Below are positions 41,930 through 50,823 of a stretch of 64,000 nucleotides of DNA, one piece after another. Location of the stretch: positions 132,001 through 196,000 of the forward strand of contig DINS01000004.1 of assembly GCA_002426015.1 (NCBI GenBank), in the 5' to 3' direction. The position numbers were made by a program, and so were the translations under genes. The notes under the pieces are model-generated. The model searched no databases, was not told the DNA's origin, and was given only the letters and a program-made list of their open reading frames with translations. This DNA comes from Flavobacteriaceae bacterium UBA5534. GTDB taxonomy: Bacteria > Bacteroidota > Bacteroidia > Flavobacteriales > Flavobacteriaceae. The first letter of the stretch is position 1. Each line of letters opens with the position of its first letter.

Positions 41930-43801
41930 ATGTTTAACAAAGTATATGATGTTATAGTAGTAGGAGCTGGGCACGCTGGTAGCGAGGCTGCTGCTGCTGC
42001 AGCAAATATGGGAAGCAAAACACTGCTTATTACTATGAATTTGCAAAACATTGCGCAGATGTCATGTAATCCAGCTATGGGGGGTATTGCTAAAGGGCAA
42101 ATAGTGCGCGAGATTGATGCGCTTGGCGGTTATAGTGGCATTGTCAGTGATACATCTGCCATTCAATTTAAGATGCTTAACAAATCTAAGGGGCCTGCAA
42201 TGTGGAGTCCAAGGGTTCAAAGTGACCGTATGCGTTTTGCTGAAGATTGGAGATTGATGTTGGAAGGGACGCCTAACCTTGATTTCTATCAAGATATGGT
42301 TTCTGGATTAATTGTCGAAAACCATACAGTTGTTGGTGTTAAAACATCACTAGGTATTGAGGTTAGATGTAAATCTGTTGTGTTGACAAATGGCACATTT
42401 TTGAATGGGCTGATTCACATTGGCGACAAGAATTTCGGAGGAGGTAGGGCAGGTGAAAGAGCGGCTACTGGCATTACAGAACAGTTGGTTCAATTTGGAT
42501 TTGAGTCTGGCAGAATGAAAACCGGAACACCTCCAAGGGTTGATGGTCGTTCATTGGATTATTCCAAAATGGAAGTGCAGCCTGGCGACAGTGTCCCTGA
42601 AAAATTCTCGTTTTCTGATGTGACCAAACCTCTAACGGTACAACGTGATTGTCATATGAGCTACACAAGTCCTTTGGTCCATGATTTACTGCGCGAGGGC
42701 TTTGAGCGCTCACCAATGTTCAATGGGCGGATTCAAAGTACAGGACCGCGCTATTGCCCATCGATTGAGGATAAAATTAATCGCTTTGCAGATAAAGAAA
42801 GACATCAATTATTTGTAGAACCAGAAGGATGGAATACTGTTGAGGTGTATGTCAATGGTTTCTCAACCTCTCTTCCAGAAGATGTGCAGTTTAAAGCGCT
42901 TCGTTCTGTTGCTGGATTTGAAAACGTGAAGTTCTTTAGACCTGGATACGCAATAGAATATGATTATTTTCCACCTACGCAATTAAAACATACCCTCGAA
43001 ACAAAATTGGTTGAAGGTCTGTATTTCGCGGGTCAAATAAATGGTACAACTGGTTATGAAGAGGCAGCGTCCCAAGGGTTGATGGCGGGCATTAATGCGG
43101 CCTTAAAAGTTCAAGAGAGAGATGAATTTATACTCAAAAGAAATGAAGCTTATATAGGTGTTTTAATTGATGATTTAATCACTAAAGGCACTGAAGAGCC
43201 TTATAGAATGTTTACCTCTAGAGCAGAATATCGAACACTTTTAAGGCAAGACAATGCTGATTTCAGACTAACACCTAAAGGTTATGCTTTAGGATTGGCT
43301 AGTGAGAAGCGCCTGCGAAGAATGGAGGAGAAGCATTCTAAGGCAGAAGCGTTTGTGGATTTCTTTAGAGAAACTAGCGTTGTTCCAGAGGATATTAACC
43401 CAATACTAGAAAGTAACGATTCAGCAGAAGTTAATCAATCAGGAAAGCTGTTTAAGATTTTTGCTAGACCAAACATTTCCATGGAGGATGTTAGAAAAAT
43501 TAAAGCTGTTGAAGACTATATCCAGGAACATGTTTTGGATAAAGAAATCATTGAGCAAACAGAAATACAGGTTAAGTATTCAGGATATATTAATAAGGAA
43601 AAAAACAACGCCGACAAGCTCAACCGACTGGAGAATGTTAAAATCCCCGCAAATTTTGACTATTCAAAAATGAAGTCAATGAGTATTGAAGCCAGACAAA
43701 AATTGGAAAAAATAAGACCCGTGACCATTTCACAAGCCTCAAGAATTAGTGGGGTATCACCAAGTGATGTTTCTGTGCTTTTAGTATATATGGGACGATA
43801 G
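41930..43801 (+). CDS. mnmG: tRNA uridine-5-carboxymethylaminomethyl synthesis enzyme MnmG (GidA)
   Basis: With MnmE, MnmG modifies U34 of tRNAs that read split-box codons, using FAD, glycine and methylene-THF. The 623-residue protein has the FAD motif VVGAGHAGSEAAAAAANMG, then SCNPAMGGIAKGQIVREIDA, and the conserved TGTPPRVDGRS with GQINGTTGYEEAASQG. C-terminal helical regions (RPNISMEDVRKI, GVSPSDVSVLL) complete it. The catalytic Cys residues of the family correspond to those in SCNPAMG and RYCPSIEDK. It is flanked on both sides by parS-like palindromes. Confidence 0.96.
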   Translation: MFNKVYDVIVVGAGHAGSEAAAAAANMGSKTLLITMNLQNIAQMSCNPAMGGIAKGQIVREIDALGGYSGIVSDTSAIQFKMLNKSKGPAMWSPRVQSDRMRFAEDWRLMLEGTPNLDFYQDMVSGLIVENHTVVGVKTSLGIEVRCKSVVLTNGTFLNGLIHIGDKNFGGGRAGERAATGITEQLVQFGFESGRMKTGTPPRVDGRSLDYSKMEVQPGDSVPEKFSFSDVTKPLTVQRDCHMSYTSPLVHDLLREGFERSPMFNGRIQSTGPRYCPSIEDKINRFADKERHQLFVEPEGWNTVEVYVNGFSTSLPEDVQFKALRSVAGFENVKFFRPGYAIEYDYFPPTQLKHTLETKLVEGLYFAGQINGTTGYEEAASQGLMAGINAALKVQERDEFILKRNEAYIGVLIDDLITKGTEEPYRMFTSRAEYRTLLRQDNADFRLTPKGYALGLASEKRLRRMEEKHSKAEAFVDFFRETSVVPEDINPILESNDSAEVNQSGKLFKIFARPNISMEDVRKIKAVEDYIQEHVLDKEIIEQTEIQVKYSGYINKEKNNADKLNRLENVKIPANFDYSKMKSMSIEARQKLEKIRPVTISQASRISGVSPSDVSVLLVYMGR

Positions 43802-43809
43802 TTTTTGAT

Positions 43810-43825
43810 TGTTCCACGTGGAACA
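43810..43825. promoter_or_regulatory. parS: parS-like ParB-binding palindrome downstream of mnmG
   Basis: TGTTCCACGTGGAACA is a perfect 16-bp palindrome, 9 bp after the mnmG stop. It repeats the 14-bp core seen at 41904-41917, about 1.9 kb away. Both resemble bacterial parS sites bound by ParB. Confidence 0.7.
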
Positions 43826-43849
43826 GTTCGTTTAATTTAATAGATTTGT

Positions 43850-43880
43850 GATTCCTGCGAAAGCAGGAATCTTTATTTTT
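43850..43880. terminator. Hairpin GATTCCTGC-GAAA-GCAGGAATC after mnmG
   Basis: A perfect 9-bp stem with a GAAA tetraloop (43850-43871) is followed by TTTATTTTT, so it can terminate mnmG transcripts. Sequences of the type ATTCCTGC...GCAGGAAT are dispersed palindromes in many genomes (their translation IPAKAGI appears in many misannotated N-termini). The longest frame of the next gene wrongly starts here. Confidence 0.7.
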
Positions 43881-44732
43881 ATGGAAAACAAAAGAACCTA
43901 TATATCAGTAGAAGATTGTTCAGTCTCTGGAGAAAAATTTCAGTTGCTTTATAATAAAAATATGGATATGCTCGAAACATTTCCTCAACCTTCATTGGAA
44001 AAACTACCCACTTATTATCAAAGCGAAGATTATATTTCCCATACAGATTCAAAACGAAATCTTTTTGAAAAAGCCTATCATTTTGTCAAGGCAATAGCCT
44101 TAAAGCGGAAATTAAAACTAATTGATTCATTTGTCGACGATTCAAAATGTCTTTTGGATGTTGGTTGCGGAACAGGAGATTTTTTACAAATTGCCAATGA
44201 TAATGGTTGGAATGTTTTTGGGATTGAACCTAACGAACAAGCGAGACAAATTGCAAATAAAAAAGCAAACAATAGGGTTTATGAGATTGATCAGCTTTTG
44301 AAATTTGAAGACCATAGTTTTGACGTTATTACACTTTGGCACGTATTGGAACATCTTCCAAAACCAGAAGAACACATTTCAGTTTTCCAAAGACTATTAA
44401 AACCAAATGGGACTTTAATTATTGCGGTTCCAAATTTTAAAAGTTTTGATGCCGATTATTACAAAAGCTTTTGGGCCGCTTATGATGTACCAAGACACCT
44501 CTGGCATTTTTCTCAAACAGCGATTTCAAAATTAGTGGCAAAGAAAAATTTTAAGGTGACTAAAACACTCCCAATGACTTTTGATGCCTATTACGTCAGT
44601 CTACTTTCTGAAAAGTATAAAACCGGAGTTATGAATCCATTTAAAGCATTTTGGATTGGATGGTGCTCTAACATGAAAGCAAAGCGTTCTGGTGAGTACT
44701 CTTCCTTAATTTATGTCATAAAAAGAAGGTAA
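43881..44732 (+). CDS. Class I SAM-dependent methyltransferase
   Basis: This 283-residue cytoplasmic protein has the Rossmann SAM motif LLDVGCGTGDFLQIANDNGW, then FGIEPNEQARQIA, the post-motif DVITLWHVLEHLPKP, and VPNFKSFDADYYKSFWAAYD. It matches the Methyltransf_23/UbiG-like group often linked to small molecules, lipids or glycans. An N-terminal extension of about 60 residues (TYISVEDCSVSGEKFQLL) has two Cys but no recognisable zinc-finger spacing. The longest frame starts with GTG at 43848 and encodes IPAKAGI from the hairpin; the ATG at 43881 is chosen. The substrate is unknown. Confidence 0.85.
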   Translation: MENKRTYISVEDCSVSGEKFQLLYNKNMDMLETFPQPSLEKLPTYYQSEDYISHTDSKRNLFEKAYHFVKAIALKRKLKLIDSFVDDSKCLLDVGCGTGDFLQIANDNGWNVFGIEPNEQARQIANKKANNRVYEIDQLLKFEDHSFDVITLWHVLEHLPKPEEHISVFQRLLKPNGTLIIAVPNFKSFDADYYKSFWAAYDVPRHLWHFSQTAISKLVAKKNFKVTKTLPMTFDAYYVSLLSEKYKTGVMNPFKAFWIGWCSNMKAKRSGEYSSLIYVIKRR

Positions 44733-44960
44733 ATCCATTTTAAGGCAAAATACAGCGTTTTTAAGCACTTATTAAGAGAAAGACCTTGCTCTTTTCATAA
44801 ACGGGCAAACACAGCCATTTAATCAATCCAATTTTTATAGCTTTAAGTTATATTTATTTTTTAAACCATTCATTTTAACTATAATCACTTTGGTGGCATA
44901 TCCACATAAATCAATTTTTATGATTTAGCCTAAATAATTCAAACAACCAAAAAAATGCGT

Positions 44961-44968
44961 AGTTTTGC
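44961..44968 (+). promoter_or_regulatory. Putative -7 box (TAGTTTTG) for the OmpH-like gene
   Basis: TAGTTTTG fits TAnnTTTG and lies 24 bp before the ATG at 44992. The non-ATG start of the longest frame (44965) falls inside it and is therefore unlikely. Confidence 0.4.
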
Positions 44969-44991
44969 CAAAATTTAAAATCACTCAAAAA

Positions 44992-45507
44992 ATGAAAAAA
45001 GGTTTATTAGTTGTTTTCGGATTATTGATGTTGGCATCATGTCAGAATGAAATGAAAACAGGATTTATTGATAACAGTGAACTTATCAAAGAATATCAAA
45101 AGAGAAAAGATATCGAAGCATCATTTAAGAAAAAAATAGAAGCTTTCGACAAAAAAGTAGATAGTATTGGTCAGGCATTTCAAATTGAAGCACAGGCTTT
45201 TCAACAAAAAGCAGCTAGCATGGCTCAAAAAGATGCACAACAACAATATCAGGTTCTTGGTCAGAAACAACAGATGTTACAACAACAATTTCAGATGGAA
45301 GAGCAACAAATTCAAAAGGAAAGCCAAACTCAAATAGACACCTTAATTAAAGAAATAAGAACTTTTGTTAAAGAGTATGGCAAGAAAAATGGCTATACTT
45401 ATATATTAGGTAGTAATGAAGCGGGAAGCGTGCTTTATGGGGAAGAAAGTAAAGATTTAACAAAAACCATTTTAGAAGAATTGAACAAATCTTATAAAAA
45501 GGATTAG
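44992..45507 (+). CDS. OmpH/Skp-like lipoprotein
   Basis: This 171-residue protein has a lipoprotein signal (MKKGLLVVFGLLMLASCQN, lipobox LASC) and a long charged helical region rich in Gln and Lys (AFQIEAQAFQQKAASMAQKD, LGQKQQMLQQQFQMEEQQIQ). The beta segment typical of Skp is near the C-terminus, YTYILGSNEAGSVLYGE. Skp-like proteins are periplasmic holdases for outer-membrane proteins; here the lipid anchor is unusual against E. coli Skp but frequent in Bacteroidota. The N-terminal TGFIDNSELIKEY (GxID/V) is the family start. It ends at a bidirectional terminator shared with holB. Confidence 0.85.
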   Translation: MKKGLLVVFGLLMLASCQNEMKTGFIDNSELIKEYQKRKDIEASFKKKIEAFDKKVDSIGQAFQIEAQAFQQKAASMAQKDAQQQYQVLGQKQQMLQQQFQMEEQQIQKESQTQIDTLIKEIRTFVKEYGKKNGYTYILGSNEAGSVLYGEESKDLTKTILEELNKSYKKD

Positions 45508-45528
45508 GGTTAAAATTTATATAATTCT

Positions 45529-45556
45529 AAAGCCAGCTATTAGCTGGCTTTTTTAT
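45529..45556. terminator. Bidirectional terminator between the OmpH-like gene and holB
   Basis: AAAGCCAGCT (45529-45538) and AGCTGGCTTT (45542-45551) form a perfect 10-bp stem with a 3-nt loop and T tail. The holB stop codon lies within it. Confidence 0.8.
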
Positions 45557-46694
45557 GTAATAAACGTGTTAGTTTTATTGACAAATCGGTAAGTATAATT
45601 TTAGAATTACCATTACGTTCTATATGGTAAATAGCTTCCTGTAGCTCGTTACTTATGTCTAAAATATTGGCTTCATTCACAAATGGCGCAAAGTTTTCGA
45701 GCCTAAAGTTTTTTGACTTGGTCTCAATATATACCAACTCTGGAGCATTGTAATTAAGCAGCAATGCCTGTCTAAAAAAATCAACACAAAACAGCAGAAA
45801 CTGTTTTTGTGTTTCTCGACCAGTTTTGGCAATTTCCTCACTCCAACTAATTAAATCATGAATAGCACTTTTATTTCCTTTAGCTTTAAATGCAGAGCGA
45901 ATCCAAAACACAAACCAATCCTCAAATTGTAAATCTTCAGAGTCTTGATAGACCAAATCGCAAGCTTTATTAAAATTACCATTGGCTTGATGTGCAATTT
46001 TTGTCGCAACAGCATCTTCTAATTGATAATTTTTAATCAATGCTTGTTTTATAACGGCTTCTGCCAAAGGAGGAAAATGCAATACTTGACAACGCGACCG
46101 AATCGTATTGATAATCTGCTCTTCGTCTTCAGCAATCAAGATAAAAACGGTTTTATTAGGTGGTTCCTCAATGAGTTTTAGTAATTTATTTGCGGCTGCA
46201 GTATTCATTTTTTCTGCCATCCAAATCAACATAACTTTATAGCCTCCCTCGTAAGCTTTTAAAGACAAGGATTTTACGATGTCTTGAGCTTCATCAACAC
46301 CAATTTGCCCTTGCTTATTATCGACACCAAGTTGCCGATACCAATCAAACAAATTTCCATAAGGTTGATCTTTTAACAATTGTCGCCATTCTTCCATAAA
46401 ATGATTGGAAACAGGATGGCTTTTCACCTTATCATTAGTTGCCACAGGAAACGCAAAATGTAAATCTGGATGAGATAAATTATTGAATTTCAAATTGCAA
46501 GACTCATTACCACCTGTGTTTTCAGAGTTTTTATTTTGACATAAAATATATTGGGCGTAAGCAATTGCCATCGGTAACGTACCGCAACCTTCTGGGCCAA
46601 CAAATAGTTGCGCATGAGGTACTCGACCATTATCAACACTTTGGGTCAAATGGTTTTTAAGGTGTTCTTGTCCTAAAATTTCTGAAAACAACAT
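45540..46694 (-). CDS. holB: DNA polymerase III delta-prime-like clamp-loader subunit
   Basis: This AAA+ clamp-loader subunit of the replicative polymerase has 384 residues. Features: LGQEHLKNHLTQSVDNGRVP, the degenerate Walker A region GPEGCGTLPMA (no Lys, as delta-prime is usually inactive), and QGQIGVDEAQDIVKSLSLKA. MLIWMAEKMNTAAANKLLKL and EEPPNKTVFILIAEDEEQII (Walker B/sensor-like) lead to TIRSRCQVLHF (SRC motif). The Cys residues around the zinc-binding loop are reduced (YILCQNKN...NESCNLKF), so the zinc site may be partial. It diverges from pgk. Confidence 0.92.
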   Translation of the reverse strand: MLFSEILGQEHLKNHLTQSVDNGRVPHAQLFVGPEGCGTLPMAIAYAQYILCQNKNSENTGGNESCNLKFNNLSHPDLHFAFPVATNDKVKSHPVSNHFMEEWRQLLKDQPYGNLFDWYRQLGVDNKQGQIGVDEAQDIVKSLSLKAYEGGYKVMLIWMAEKMNTAAANKLLKLIEEPPNKTVFILIAEDEEQIINTIRSRCQVLHFPPLAEAVIKQALIKNYQLEDAVATKIAHQANGNFNKACDLVYQDSEDLQFEDWFVFWIRSAFKAKGNKSAIHDLISWSEEIAKTGRETQKQFLLFCVDFFRQALLLNYNAPELVYIETKSKNFRLENFAPFVNEANILDISNELQEAIYHIERNGNSKIILTDLSIKLTRLLHKKAS

Positions 46695-46778
46695 GTGGCA
46701 AAGATAGGATTTTTATCAGTCAAAAAAATTGAAATCAATTTCGTTAAAAAAGTCATTTTATAGCTCTTTTTAATTGGT

Positions 46779-46786
46779 TACATTTG
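46779..46786 (+). promoter_or_regulatory. Putative -7 box (TACATTTG) for pgk
   Basis: TACATTTG fits TAnnTTTG and lies 27 bp before the chosen ATG at 46813. It overlaps the longest-frame start region (46774), which argues for the downstream ATG. Confidence 0.4.
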
Positions 46787-46812
46787 TCATTCAACAGAAA
46801 ACCACATCAAAA

Positions 46813-48003
46813 ATGAAAACCTTAAACGATTTCAATTTTAAAGATAAAAAAGCACTTGTGAGAGTCGATTTTAATGTGCCTTTAGATGATCAATTTAATG
46901 TAACTGACGATACGCGTATTGTAGCAGCAAAACCAACCATCATTAAAGTACTCGAAGATGGCGGAAGCTGTATTTTGATGTCGCATTTAGGACGACCAAA
47001 AGGCGCACAAGATGAGTTTTCATTGCGTCATATCGCTAAAACGATTGAAGATATAATTGGTGTCGAAACTCTTTTTGTGAAGGACTGTGTTGGTAAAGAG
47101 GTGGGAGAAGCTGCTACAAACCTAAAGCCTGGACAAATACTCTTATTGGAAAACCTACGTTTTCACAAGGAAGAAGAGGCAGGCGATGAAGATTTTGCAA
47201 AACAGCTTTCAAAGCTGGGAGATATTTATGTAAACGATGCCTTTGGTACTGCGCACCGAGCCCATGCCTCAACGACGATTGTTGCCCAATTTTTCCCAGA
47301 CAAAAAATGTTTTGGATATTTACTTGCACAAGAAATTGAAAGTATTAATAAGGTTATGGAAACTGGCGAAAAACCAGTTTTAGCAGTACTTGGGGGTGCT
47401 AAAGTGTCTTCAAAAATAACCATTATAGAAAACATTTTAAGCAAAGTCGATCACTTGATTATTGGAGGAGGCATGACCTTTACCTTTATTAAGGCTCAAG
47501 GTGGGCACATTGGAAACTCATTAGTTGAAGACGATAAAATGGATTTGGCTTTAGAAATCTTAAAACAAGCCAAAGAAAAAAACGTACAGGTTCATCTTCC
47601 TGTAGATGTCATTGCGGCCGATGCTTTTGATAATAACGCACATACCAAAGTGGTCGAAGTTGATAAAATTCCTGATGGATGGATGGGATTGGACGCAGGC
47701 CCAAAATCTATAAAGAATTTTCACGAAGTAGTAATGCAATGCAAGACCATTCTTTGGAATGGGCCTCTTGGTGTTTTTGAAATGGAAAATTTCGCCAAGG
47801 GTACCATTGAACTAGGAAACTCCATAGCCGAAGCCACAAAAAAAGGTGCCTTTTCTTTGGTTGGCGGAGGCGATTCGGTTGCAGCCGTGAAACAATTTGG
47901 GTTTGAAGACAAGGTAAGTTACGTCAGTACTGGTGGTGGCGCAATGTTGGAGAGTTTAGAAGGAAAGACTTTACCAGGAATTGCTGCTATTTTAAACAGT
48001 TAA
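46813..48003 (+). CDS. pgk: Phosphoglycerate kinase
   Basis: Pgk transfers phosphate between 1,3-bisphosphoglycerate and ADP in glycolysis. The 396-residue length is normal. Motifs: KALVRVDFNVPLDDQFNVTD near the N-terminus, LMSHLGRPKGA, LLLENLRFHKEEEAGD, FGTAHRAHAST, GGAKVSSKI, and at the C-terminus TILWNGPLGVFEM with LVGGGDSVAAVKQFG and VSTGGGAMLE. The longest frame starts at 46774 (MVTFVIQQ...), but family members start at MKTLNDFNFKDK-like residues, so the ATG at 46813 is chosen. It is monocistronic, not in a gap operon. Confidence 0.96.
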   Translation: MKTLNDFNFKDKKALVRVDFNVPLDDQFNVTDDTRIVAAKPTIIKVLEDGGSCILMSHLGRPKGAQDEFSLRHIAKTIEDIIGVETLFVKDCVGKEVGEAATNLKPGQILLLENLRFHKEEEAGDEDFAKQLSKLGDIYVNDAFGTAHRAHASTTIVAQFFPDKKCFGYLLAQEIESINKVMETGEKPVLAVLGGAKVSSKITIIENILSKVDHLIIGGGMTFTFIKAQGGHIGNSLVEDDKMDLALEILKQAKEKNVQVHLPVDVIAADAFDNNAHTKVVEVDKIPDGWMGLDAGPKSIKNFHEVVMQCKTILWNGPLGVFEMENFAKGTIELGNSIAEATKKGAFSLVGGGDSVAAVKQFGFEDKVSYVSTGGGAMLESLEGKTLPGIAAILNS

Positions 48004-48137
48004 TTTCTCGACAACAGGTATTTATTTATCGACGAAATGCAAAATAATGTGTTAAAATGTTGTTTTGTATTCACATTTTGAATATAATTGTACGTTTTTA
48101 CCATTACAGACGTTGATAAACAAAATGCATTTTGTAA

Positions 48138-49703
48138 ATGAATAAAAGATTTTTAGCCCTAACTATTGGTGCTCTGCTTTGCGGAAGCATTAGCTTTGCG
48201 CAAGTAAAACCTACCGACAAGCAAGCCAAAAAAGTAAATCAATCCAAAATTGATTCTATTTTGGACAACACGACACCTATCAATAAAGCTATTGAGCCAG
48301 TAACTGATTCCACTAAATTGAAAAGTTTAGAAGACAACCAATTAGCATCTGAATTTGATGAAAAATGGTTAGAGGAACTTTATAGCAACACCCTTTTTGA
48401 TACCATCTATGAGTCTATAACAGATATCAGATTTGAAGATATCGACTTTCCAGAACTCCCAACAGATACCTTAAAAGCACGTTTACATAAATTGAGCGCT
48501 AAAACACCTTTCAATATTGAATACAATCCAGGCTTGGAAAGCGTTATCAAATCATATTTAAAAAACAGGAGATCTTCGATGCAACGCCTTATGGCATTGA
48601 GCGAATATTATTTTCCATTATTTGAAAAGGAGTTGGATAATATGGATGTTCCGTTAGAAATAAAATATCTTGCCATTGTCGAATCTGCTCTTAAACCAAG
48701 AGCAAAATCAAGAGTTGGAGCAACTGGGTTATGGCAGTTTATGTATCCTACGGGTAAAATGTATGGACTCAACGTTACCAGTTATGTTGATGAGCGTAGT
48801 GATCCAATTAAATCAACAATAGCAGCCAGTAAATATTTAGCAAAGCTATATGAAATTTTTGGCGATTGGGATTTAGCACTTGCAGCTTACAATTCTGGGC
48901 CTGGAAATGTCAGTAAGGCCATCCGACGATCTGGAGGTTATCAAAATTATTGGAATTTAAGACCTCATTTGCCTCGTGAAACCGCTGGTTATTTGCCTGC
49001 ATTTTTGGCTACCATGTATATTTTTGAATATGCAGAAGAACATGGTTTCAAAAAGGCAGCATCCAATTATCGTTATATGGAAACCGATACAATACACGTC
49101 AAACAAACTATCAGTTTGGATCAGGTGTCAGAGTTAATGGAGATTCCTATCGAAGAATTACAGTTTTTAAATCCAGCCTATAAATTAGATATCATTCCTT
49201 ATGTTGAAGGCGAAAACTACACATTAAGACTTCCAAGACACTCCATTGGCAAATTTGTAACTAACGAAAATGAAATTTACGCACATGTACAAAGTGAGCT
49301 GGATAAACGTGAAAAGCCGCTGCCCCAAGTATTTGAAGAGGAAAGCCGCACCACCTACAAAGTTAGATCTGGAGATTATTTAGGAAAAGTAGCTCGAAAA
49401 TATGGTGTAAGAGTGAGCGATTTGAAAAAATGGAACGGATTGAGAAGTAACAATCTTAAAGTTGGTCAACGACTTAAAATATACACCAAAGGGTCTTCAC
49501 AAAATGCGACGGTAAATACTGCAATTTCATCTTCAAGCGCTGTTGCTTCAACTAATGTTAAGACTTACAAAGTTAGAAAAGGGGACTCATTATGGAGTAT
49601 TTCTCAAAAATTTCCTGGAGTTTCTGTCCAAAATATTAAAGATTGGAACGATATTCGCGGTACCTCTTTAAAAATAGGGACAACCCTTAAAATTTCTAAA
49701 TGA
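48138..49703 (+). CDS. Lytic transglycosylase (MltD-like) with two LysM domains
   Basis: This periplasmic murein-cleaving enzyme has 521 residues. It has a signal peptide (FLALTIGALLCGSISFAQ), an SLT family-1 domain (about 140-290) with catalytic Glu in AIVESALKPRAKSRVGATGL and GLWQFMYPTGKMYGL, and the conserved ALAAYNSGPGNVSKAIRRSG. Two C-terminal LysM domains (about 410-455 and 475-520) read TYKVRSGDYLGKVARKYGV and TYKVRKGDSLWSISQKFPGV. The enzyme forms 1,6-anhydro-muramyl ends. It is followed by DUF4837 and, after tatA, by a LytM-type M23 gene, so the area is rich in wall-related genes. Confidence 0.93.
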   Translation: MNKRFLALTIGALLCGSISFAQVKPTDKQAKKVNQSKIDSILDNTTPINKAIEPVTDSTKLKSLEDNQLASEFDEKWLEELYSNTLFDTIYESITDIRFEDIDFPELPTDTLKARLHKLSAKTPFNIEYNPGLESVIKSYLKNRRSSMQRLMALSEYYFPLFEKELDNMDVPLEIKYLAIVESALKPRAKSRVGATGLWQFMYPTGKMYGLNVTSYVDERSDPIKSTIAASKYLAKLYEIFGDWDLALAAYNSGPGNVSKAIRRSGGYQNYWNLRPHLPRETAGYLPAFLATMYIFEYAEEHGFKKAASNYRYMETDTIHVKQTISLDQVSELMEIPIEELQFLNPAYKLDIIPYVEGENYTLRLPRHSIGKFVTNENEIYAHVQSELDKREKPLPQVFEEESRTTYKVRSGDYLGKVARKYGVRVSDLKKWNGLRSNNLKVGQRLKIYTKGSSQNATVNTAISSSSAVASTNVKTYKVRKGDSLWSISQKFPGVSVQNIKDWNDIRGTSLKIGTTLKISK

Positions 49704-49789
49704 AACATCTATAATTAGCCATTTGATAAACAAATACAAATGATTATTTTAGGTGTTGCATCTGACATTCAAAAACTAAAAGCACACAG

Positions 49790-50767
49790 ATGAAAACTTC
49801 AATTTTAGCATTTGTATTATCATTTTTGGTATTTACAGCATGTAACGATAGTTCTAAAGACAAAAATGTCGTTTCTGCATCACTAGGCAACATCAACACA
49901 CTTAATATTGTGGTCGATAACTTACTTTGGGACGACAACGTTGGTGAGACCATCAGAAACATATTTGCCGCACCAGTACCAGCATTAAATCAAGATGAAC
50001 CTTTGTTTTCAATAAGCCAAATGCCTCCATTGGTATTTACTGGTTTTGCGACCAAAAGCCGAATCATTCTTAAAATTGAAAAAGGCAAAGCTGCACAAAC
50101 CTCAATAAATGAAGATGTTTTTGCTAAACCACAGACTGTTGTAGTTGTTACAGGTCAAACCAATCAAGAGATTATTGACCAAATTGAGGCTAATTCAAGT
50201 AAAATAATAGATGCTTTTAAGAAAGAAGAAATAAAAGAAAAACAGCGACGCATTGAAAAGTCCTTACACGATGTTTCTGCTTTGGAAAAGAACTTGGGTG
50301 TATCTATAAAGTTTCCGACCGCCTACAGAATTGCAAAACAAGAAGACAATTTCTTTTGGATTCGTAAAGATATCCCAACTGGCACAATGGATTTAATGGT
50401 TTATGAAGTGCCAATGAACACGATTAAAAAAGGCGATAGCGCTGTTGTGGACATTATCCGAATGCGAGACTCTATAGGCAAAGTTCATATTCCAGGACCA
50501 GTTGAAGGCTCTTATATGATAACGGAAGAAGCTTATGCACCATATCTTTTTCATACAATACTTGACAACAAACCCACTTTTGAAACAAAGGGTATTTGGG
50601 ACGTGAAAAATGCTTTTATGTCTGGGCCTTTTATTAACTATGCCATTGAAGACAAGGTAAATAACAGGTACGTTGTGGTGGAAGGATATGTGTTTGCGCC
50701 TTCGGTAGAAAAGCGTGATCATATTTTTGAGATGGAAGCCATTATAAAATCTATCGAAATAAAATAA
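49790..50767 (+). CDS. DUF4837 lipoprotein
   Basis: This 325-residue exported lipoprotein has the signal MKTSILAFVLSFLVFTACND (lipobox FTAC). The rest is a soluble domain: GNINTLNIVVDNLLWDDNVG, PPLVFTGFATKSRIILKIEK, VVVVTGQTNQEIIDQIEANS, then NLGVSIKFPTAYRIAKQEDN, FFWIRKDIPTGTMDLMVYEV and EGYVFAPSVEKRDHIFEMEA. This matches DUF4837, seen in Bacteroidota; its role is unknown. It sits between a lytic transglycosylase and tatA and converges on tatA across a shared terminator. Confidence 0.85.
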   Translation: MKTSILAFVLSFLVFTACNDSSKDKNVVSASLGNINTLNIVVDNLLWDDNVGETIRNIFAAPVPALNQDEPLFSISQMPPLVFTGFATKSRIILKIEKGKAAQTSINEDVFAKPQTVVVVTGQTNQEIIDQIEANSSKIIDAFKKEEIKEKQRRIEKSLHDVSALEKNLGVSIKFPTAYRIAKQEDNFFWIRKDIPTGTMDLMVYEVPMNTIKKGDSAVVDIIRMRDSIGKVHIPGPVEGSYMITEEAYAPYLFHTILDNKPTFETKGIWDVKNAFMSGPFINYAIEDKVNNRYVVVEGYVFAPSVEKRDHIFEMEAIIKSIEIK

Positions 50768-50772
50768 CAAAA

Positions 50773-50812
50773 AAAGCCAACTTTAATTAAAGTTGGCTTT
50801 CGTTTTTTATAG
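50773..50812. terminator. Bidirectional terminator with 28-bp palindrome between DUF4837 and tatA
   Basis: AAAGCCAACTTT (50773-50784) and AAAGTTGGCTTT (50789-50800) pair perfectly; the four central bases AATT are also self-complementary. A-rich and T-rich flanks allow use in both directions. Confidence 0.85.
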
Positions 50813-50823
50813 GATAAATACCT

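Noticed and set aside
43848..43880. N-terminal IPAKAGI extension of the methyltransferase
   Set aside because: It is the translation of a dispersed hairpin; the ATG at 43881 follows it directly.
45540..46694. Loss of the Walker A Lys in HolB as a possible defect
   Set aside because: Delta-prime subunits commonly have a degenerate P-loop, so this is normal for the family.
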